Below the pieces are notes generated by a model that made no database searches, had not been told where the DNA came from, and saw nothing but the letters and a program-made list of their open reading frames with translations. From contig CAWUKT010000038.1 in NCBI GenBank assembly GCA_963923035.1, forward strand, positions 1 through 61,693: DNA of 61,693 bases, read 5' to 3'. A program made the position numbers and the translations under genes. This document shows, piece after piece, positions 58,490-61,693 of the stretch. The DNA is from CAWUKT01 sp963923035. GTDB taxonomy: Bacteria; Bacteroidota; Bacteroidia; J057; JADKCL01. The first letter of the stretch is position 1, and each line of letters opens with the position of its first letter.

Positions 58490-61135
58490 ATGGTTCGTGC
58501 ATCAAAGGTAATCCTTGTACTACTCTTTGCTGCCTTTATTCTTCAACCTTCTGCTACTCAAGCACAAAAGGGAAAAGGCAAAAAGAAAGAGTACAAGAAC
58601 AATCTCAAAAAGGCGAAAGAACATCTTCGTTACGAAGAGTACAACCAAGCTATTCCTTCCATCAAAAGCCTTTTGGTGTCCGATCCCGAATCGGCCTACT
58701 ACAACTTTTGGATGGGTAAATGCCTCTACATTACCTACAAAAAGAACCAAGCCCTCCCTTTCTTCGAGAAAGTCGAAAAGCTCAATCCTGACGTGGACAA
58801 GGAATTCCACTACTACTACGGATTGACCCTCCACTACAACCTCCACTACGACCGGGCCATCTCCTCCTACCGCACGGACCTGCAACGCTACGAACCTGGC
58901 AGCAGCGAGTACACCTACATCGCCAACCGCATTTCCCAATGTAACTACGCCAAGAAACTTTCCCGGAAGAAAGATTCCGAGCAGGTCAAGATTGCCAACA
59001 TGGGCGATCAGATCAACACCGAGTTTTCTGAGCACAGCCCGGTCATTTCCGCCAACGACTCCATCCTCCTCTTCACCGCCCGCCGGCCCGAAAGCCTCGG
59101 CGCTGAGACCGAGCACTTCTTCTACGACGAGGACATTTACATCTCTCGCCGCAAAGACGGCGAATGGACGAAGGCCGAAAACATCGACCGCCCGGTCAAC
59201 TCCAAGGGTCACGACGCCACCATCTCCCTGACCGCCGACGGCCAGAAGCTCTACCTCTACCGCCACAAAAAGGCCGGCGGACTTTATGTCACTGACTTCG
59301 ATACCCTCGGCAACAAGTGGCGGGAACCCCGCGCCATCAAGAAACCCCTCAACTCGAAATACTACGAAGCGTCCATCTGCCAGAGCGCCGACAGCAGCGT
59401 GCTCTTCTTCACCAGCGACCGTCCCGGTGGCTACGGCGGCCGCGACATTTACATGGTCCGCCGCGCCGGCAAGGACTGGACCGACCCCGTCAACGTGGGC
59501 CCGACCATCAACACCGAGTTTGATGAGGACGCCCCCTACTTCCACCCCGACGGCAAGACGCTCTACTATTCCTCCGACGGCCCCAACAGCATGGGCGGCT
59601 TCGACATCTTTGTCACGGAGATCGATTCCAGCCGCGAGAGTGGTTGGCTGGAGCCCCTCAACATGGGCCCGCCCGTGAACACCCCCGACGACGACATCTA
59701 CTTTGTCCTCTCCGCCGACGGCAAGAACGGATACTACGCCAGCGGCAAAGAAGGGGGTTACGGTGAAAAAGACATTTACCACATCCAGTTCCCCTACTAT
59801 CCCTACCCGCGCCGCTACTACATTGTCGAGCTCGCGGGCATGGTCCAGGACCAACAGACCCTGGACACCCTCAACGCCATGGTCGTCCTCGTGGACAACG
59901 AGACCAACGAAGTCCTGGACTCCATCTATACCGGGGTCGATTCGGCCAGCTTCTACTTCATACTCGAGCCGGAGCGCTCTTACTCACTGAAAGTCAGGGC
60001 CGATGGGTACAATCCTTCGCAGGCCAATGTCAATACTCCCCGACTGGATGAAAAAGACATCTACCTGAAAAAGAACCTCTTCGTCGACAAACCCGTCGTC
60101 GTGGAAACTCCTCCCGCCGAACCGGTCTTCCCCGAAATCATGCACATCTACTATGACTTCGACAAGGACGACCTCCGACAGGGATCCCCCGAAGAGTTGG
60201 ACATGGTGGCGCAGGTCCTGGAACAGAACCCGGACGTCTCGGTCCAAATTCTCTCTCATACCGACTGGTTCGGAACCTACAACTACAATGTTGACCTGTC
60301 CAAGCGAAGGGCAGAGTCCGCCGAAAAATACCTCCTCAGCGCCCACGGAATTTCGCCCAACCGGATCGAGACCGATCACTTCAGCGAGAACACTCCGATG
60401 ACGACCAACGAGAATGACGAAGGTCGACAGTACAACCGGCGCACCGAGTTCCGTTTTGTCAAAGGAGACAAGGTCCTCTTCTCCTCCGTCCGGTTGCGCA
60501 CCGGAGTCGAAGGCATCTACGTGGACAGCACGACTCCCAAAGGTGAACCCGGCTATGACAATCCCGATGCCGGTGGATCCGTGGTCGCCTCTACGCCGAG
60601 CGATCCGTCCAGCACCGATGGTGGCATGCAAGGCACCATGCCCGATGATCCCGATCCCGAGGATCCCGATGACGGAACCACCTCCCCCACCGTTACGGTG
60701 GAAAACGACCTGGATGAAATGTTCGTCAATGAAAGCGCGGTCAGCAAGTCCCTCCAGGAAACCATTTCTGAAAATGCGTTCCGCCACATTTACTTCGACT
60801 TTGACAAGTATGGGCTGCGGTCCGCTTCCAAGGACCAGCTCCAAAAGATCCTGAACATCCTTCAGGCCGATCCGACCCTCGAGGTCGAGATCTACGGACA
60901 CACCGACAACTACGGTTCGGTTTCCTATAACCAACGCCTCAGCGATAACCGGGCGAATTCTGCCCTGCGCTGGCTGGAGGCCAACGGAGTGACCACGGCT
61001 CGGATCACTCCCTCCGGATTCAGCGAATTGGAACCTTTAGATACAAATTCAAATGCCAGCGGCCGGCAAAACAATCGCCGCGTAGAGTTCAGAATCGTTA
61101 AAAACGGGCAAGTGGTTGCCCGGAGTTTACCCTAG
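58490..61135 (+). CDS. PorE-like TPR-PD40-CRD protein with two OmpA domains, copy 3
   Basis: The protein is 881 aa with a signal peptide to about residue 26 (TQAQ). TPR helices lie at 35-135, and PD40 blades about 175-440 (HSPVISANDSILLFTARRPE; YFHPDGKTLYYSSDGPNSMGG). One CRD-like domain covers 445-530. The first OmpA domain is about 545-660 (ILSHTDWFGTYNYNVDLSKR). An Asp/Pro/Ser-rich linker runs about 690-740 (DPDPEDPDDGTTS). A second OmpA domain is at about 760-880 (EIYGHTDNYGSVSYNQRLSD). Both OmpA domains keep the peptidoglycan-binding Asp and Arg. It is a variant of the two upstream genes with a duplicated anchor. Confidence 0.92.
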   Translation: MVRASKVILVLLFAAFILQPSATQAQKGKGKKKEYKNNLKKAKEHLRYEEYNQAIPSIKSLLVSDPESAYYNFWMGKCLYITYKKNQALPFFEKVEKLNPDVDKEFHYYYGLTLHYNLHYDRAISSYRTDLQRYEPGSSEYTYIANRISQCNYAKKLSRKKDSEQVKIANMGDQINTEFSEHSPVISANDSILLFTARRPESLGAETEHFFYDEDIYISRRKDGEWTKAENIDRPVNSKGHDATISLTADGQKLYLYRHKKAGGLYVTDFDTLGNKWREPRAIKKPLNSKYYEASICQSADSSVLFFTSDRPGGYGGRDIYMVRRAGKDWTDPVNVGPTINTEFDEDAPYFHPDGKTLYYSSDGPNSMGGFDIFVTEIDSSRESGWLEPLNMGPPVNTPDDDIYFVLSADGKNGYYASGKEGGYGEKDIYHIQFPYYPYPRRYYIVELAGMVQDQQTLDTLNAMVVLVDNETNEVLDSIYTGVDSASFYFILEPERSYSLKVRADGYNPSQANVNTPRLDEKDIYLKKNLFVDKPVVVETPPAEPVFPEIMHIYYDFDKDDLRQGSPEELDMVAQVLEQNPDVSVQILSHTDWFGTYNYNVDLSKRRAESAEKYLLSAHGISPNRIETDHFSENTPMTTNENDEGRQYNRRTEFRFVKGDKVLFSSVRLRTGVEGIYVDSTTPKGEPGYDNPDAGGSVVASTPSDPSSTDGGMQGTMPDDPDPEDPDDGTTSPTVTVENDLDEMFVNESAVSKSLQETISENAFRHIYFDFDKYGLRSASKDQLQKILNILQADPTLEVEIYGHTDNYGSVSYNQRLSDNRANSALRWLEANGVTTARITPSGFSELEPLDTNSNASGRQNNRRVEFRIVKNGQVVARSLP

Positions 61136-61230
61136 TCAGTCTTATCTTTATTAGATCAAGTTTTTTAAGGATTTTAATACGAGGACGGGGTGGTCGCCGC
61201 AAGGCGGCTGCCCTATTTTCTTTCCTAGAG

Positions 61231-61295
61231 TTTGCAAATTGAGAGAGGTGTGAATTTGCAAATTGAGAAGATGCGGAAATGTGCAAATTACGAGA
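61231..61295. repeat. short tandem repeat TTTGCAAATTGAGA
   Basis: Copies at 61231-61244 and 61255-61268 are identical; a third at about 61281-61295 (GTGCAAATTACGAGA) is degenerate. Spacing of 24 and 26 bp. Similar TGCAAATT-containing runs occur between genes in many Bacteroidota, from memory. Confidence 0.65.
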
Positions 61296-61377
61296 CTGGC
61301 AGGGGAGTTTATGTTCCACTTCACCACCACAACCATTTGCATATTTTCACATCAAACCCATTTTCACTTTGATTTGG

Positions 61378-61625
61378 GGGGCTCCTGCGGACCGGGCTCT
61401 CCGTCGTCGCTGCCTTCGCAGGCGAGCTCCACAATGACTCCGATCCCTGCCCCGAATGCAAGACCATTACAACCCCAAACAATTCATTAACAACCAAATA
61501 AGGGTTTTAACTTAATCTAAAATTTCCCTCTGCGGAAGGTGTCGGAGGCGTCTGTTGGAGCTCCCGCGTGAGCGGAGCGACTGCCGGAGGGACCGCCCGG
61601 CCCGGGAGGGACGGGACCGCCCTAC
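61378..61625. repeat. GC-rich extragenic element in inverted pair
   Basis: A block near 61378-61440 (GGGCTCTCCGTCGTCGCTG, then GGCGAGCTCC) is related to the reverse complement of a block near 61540-61625, where CTCCGGCAGTCGCTCCGC and GGGAGCTCC recur. They resemble REP-like elements with a GC-rich fold. The match is by eye and imperfect. Confidence 0.4.
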
Positions 61626-61693
61626 TCCCCCACTTCTTGAATCGAGTAGGAAGAAAACAGGAGGAGTGATTCTCCCGTTTCCTGTCCTCTCAC

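Larger units (their letters stand above)
61136..61693. other. terminal intergenic region with extragenic repeats
   Basis: No gene seen. It contains the TTTGCAAATTGAGA repeats and a GC-rich inverted element described separately. The frames on the minus strand translate the repeats and are not genes. Confidence 0.6.

Overview
The window comes from a chromosome of a fairly GC-rich Bacteroidota, most likely Saprospiria/Lewinella-like. This is inferred from many secreted proteins ending in type IX secretion (T9SS) type A sorting domains, a PorP/SprF protein, several TPR-PD40-OmpA proteins, promoters of the Bacteroidota form TTG-N19-TAnnTTTG, and weak Shine-Dalgarno sites. No transposase, integrase, rRNA or CRISPR array was seen. 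One tRNA (Ala, GGC) is present.

Layout. 1-7 kb: a secreted PQQ-type sugar dehydrogenase and another T9SS protein, then a minus-strand block with an orphan ABC ATPase, a DUF2795 protein, a PduO-type cobalamin adenosyltransferase, a lipoprotein and the two subunits of 3-oxoacid CoA-transferase. 7-11 kb: a GT-C membrane glycosyltransferase-like protein, a T9SS surface protein and tRNA-Ala. 11-17 kb: a minus-strand operon (S46 dipeptidyl-peptidase, DUF2314 protein, RimJ/RimL-type acetyltransferase, lipoprotein), a small GNAT protein and a repeat-rich secreted protein. 17-28 kb: a small secreted protein, an unknown 506-aa protein, then PorP/SprF, a TPR-PD40-PKD protein, an unknown secreted protein and a propeller-type sensor histidine kinase, followed by a convergent M43 metalloprotease.

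28-41 kb: a possible small RNA, a beta-helix lipoprotein, a T9SS protein, and a minus-strand tandem array of four paralogous fibre proteins. Each fibre protein has an S74 self-cleaving chaperone domain followed by a T9SS sorting domain. Two of the four copies carry frameshifts. A beta-helix lipoprotein follows. 41-53 kb: an FG-GAP/OmpA fusion, a beta-barrel protein, a YHYH protein interrupted by an in-frame amber codon, a delta-60 repeat protein, a 21-bp alternating-orientation minisatellite, a class V aminotransferase-fold enzyme, a DUF547 lipoprotein and an alpha/beta hydrolase. 53-61 kb: rplS with a textbook promoter and terminator, then three PorE-like TPR-PD40-OmpA genes. The last of these has two OmpA domains and sits behind a 500-bp AT-rich gap with DnaA-box-like sites. 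The window ends in extragenic repeats.

The common theme is cell-surface biology: T9SS cargo, peptidoglycan-anchored PorE-like scaffolds, a PorP-type outer-membrane partner, and a sensor kinase that may report on them. The most unusual content is the S74/T9SS fibre array and the PorP-PKD-kinase locus.
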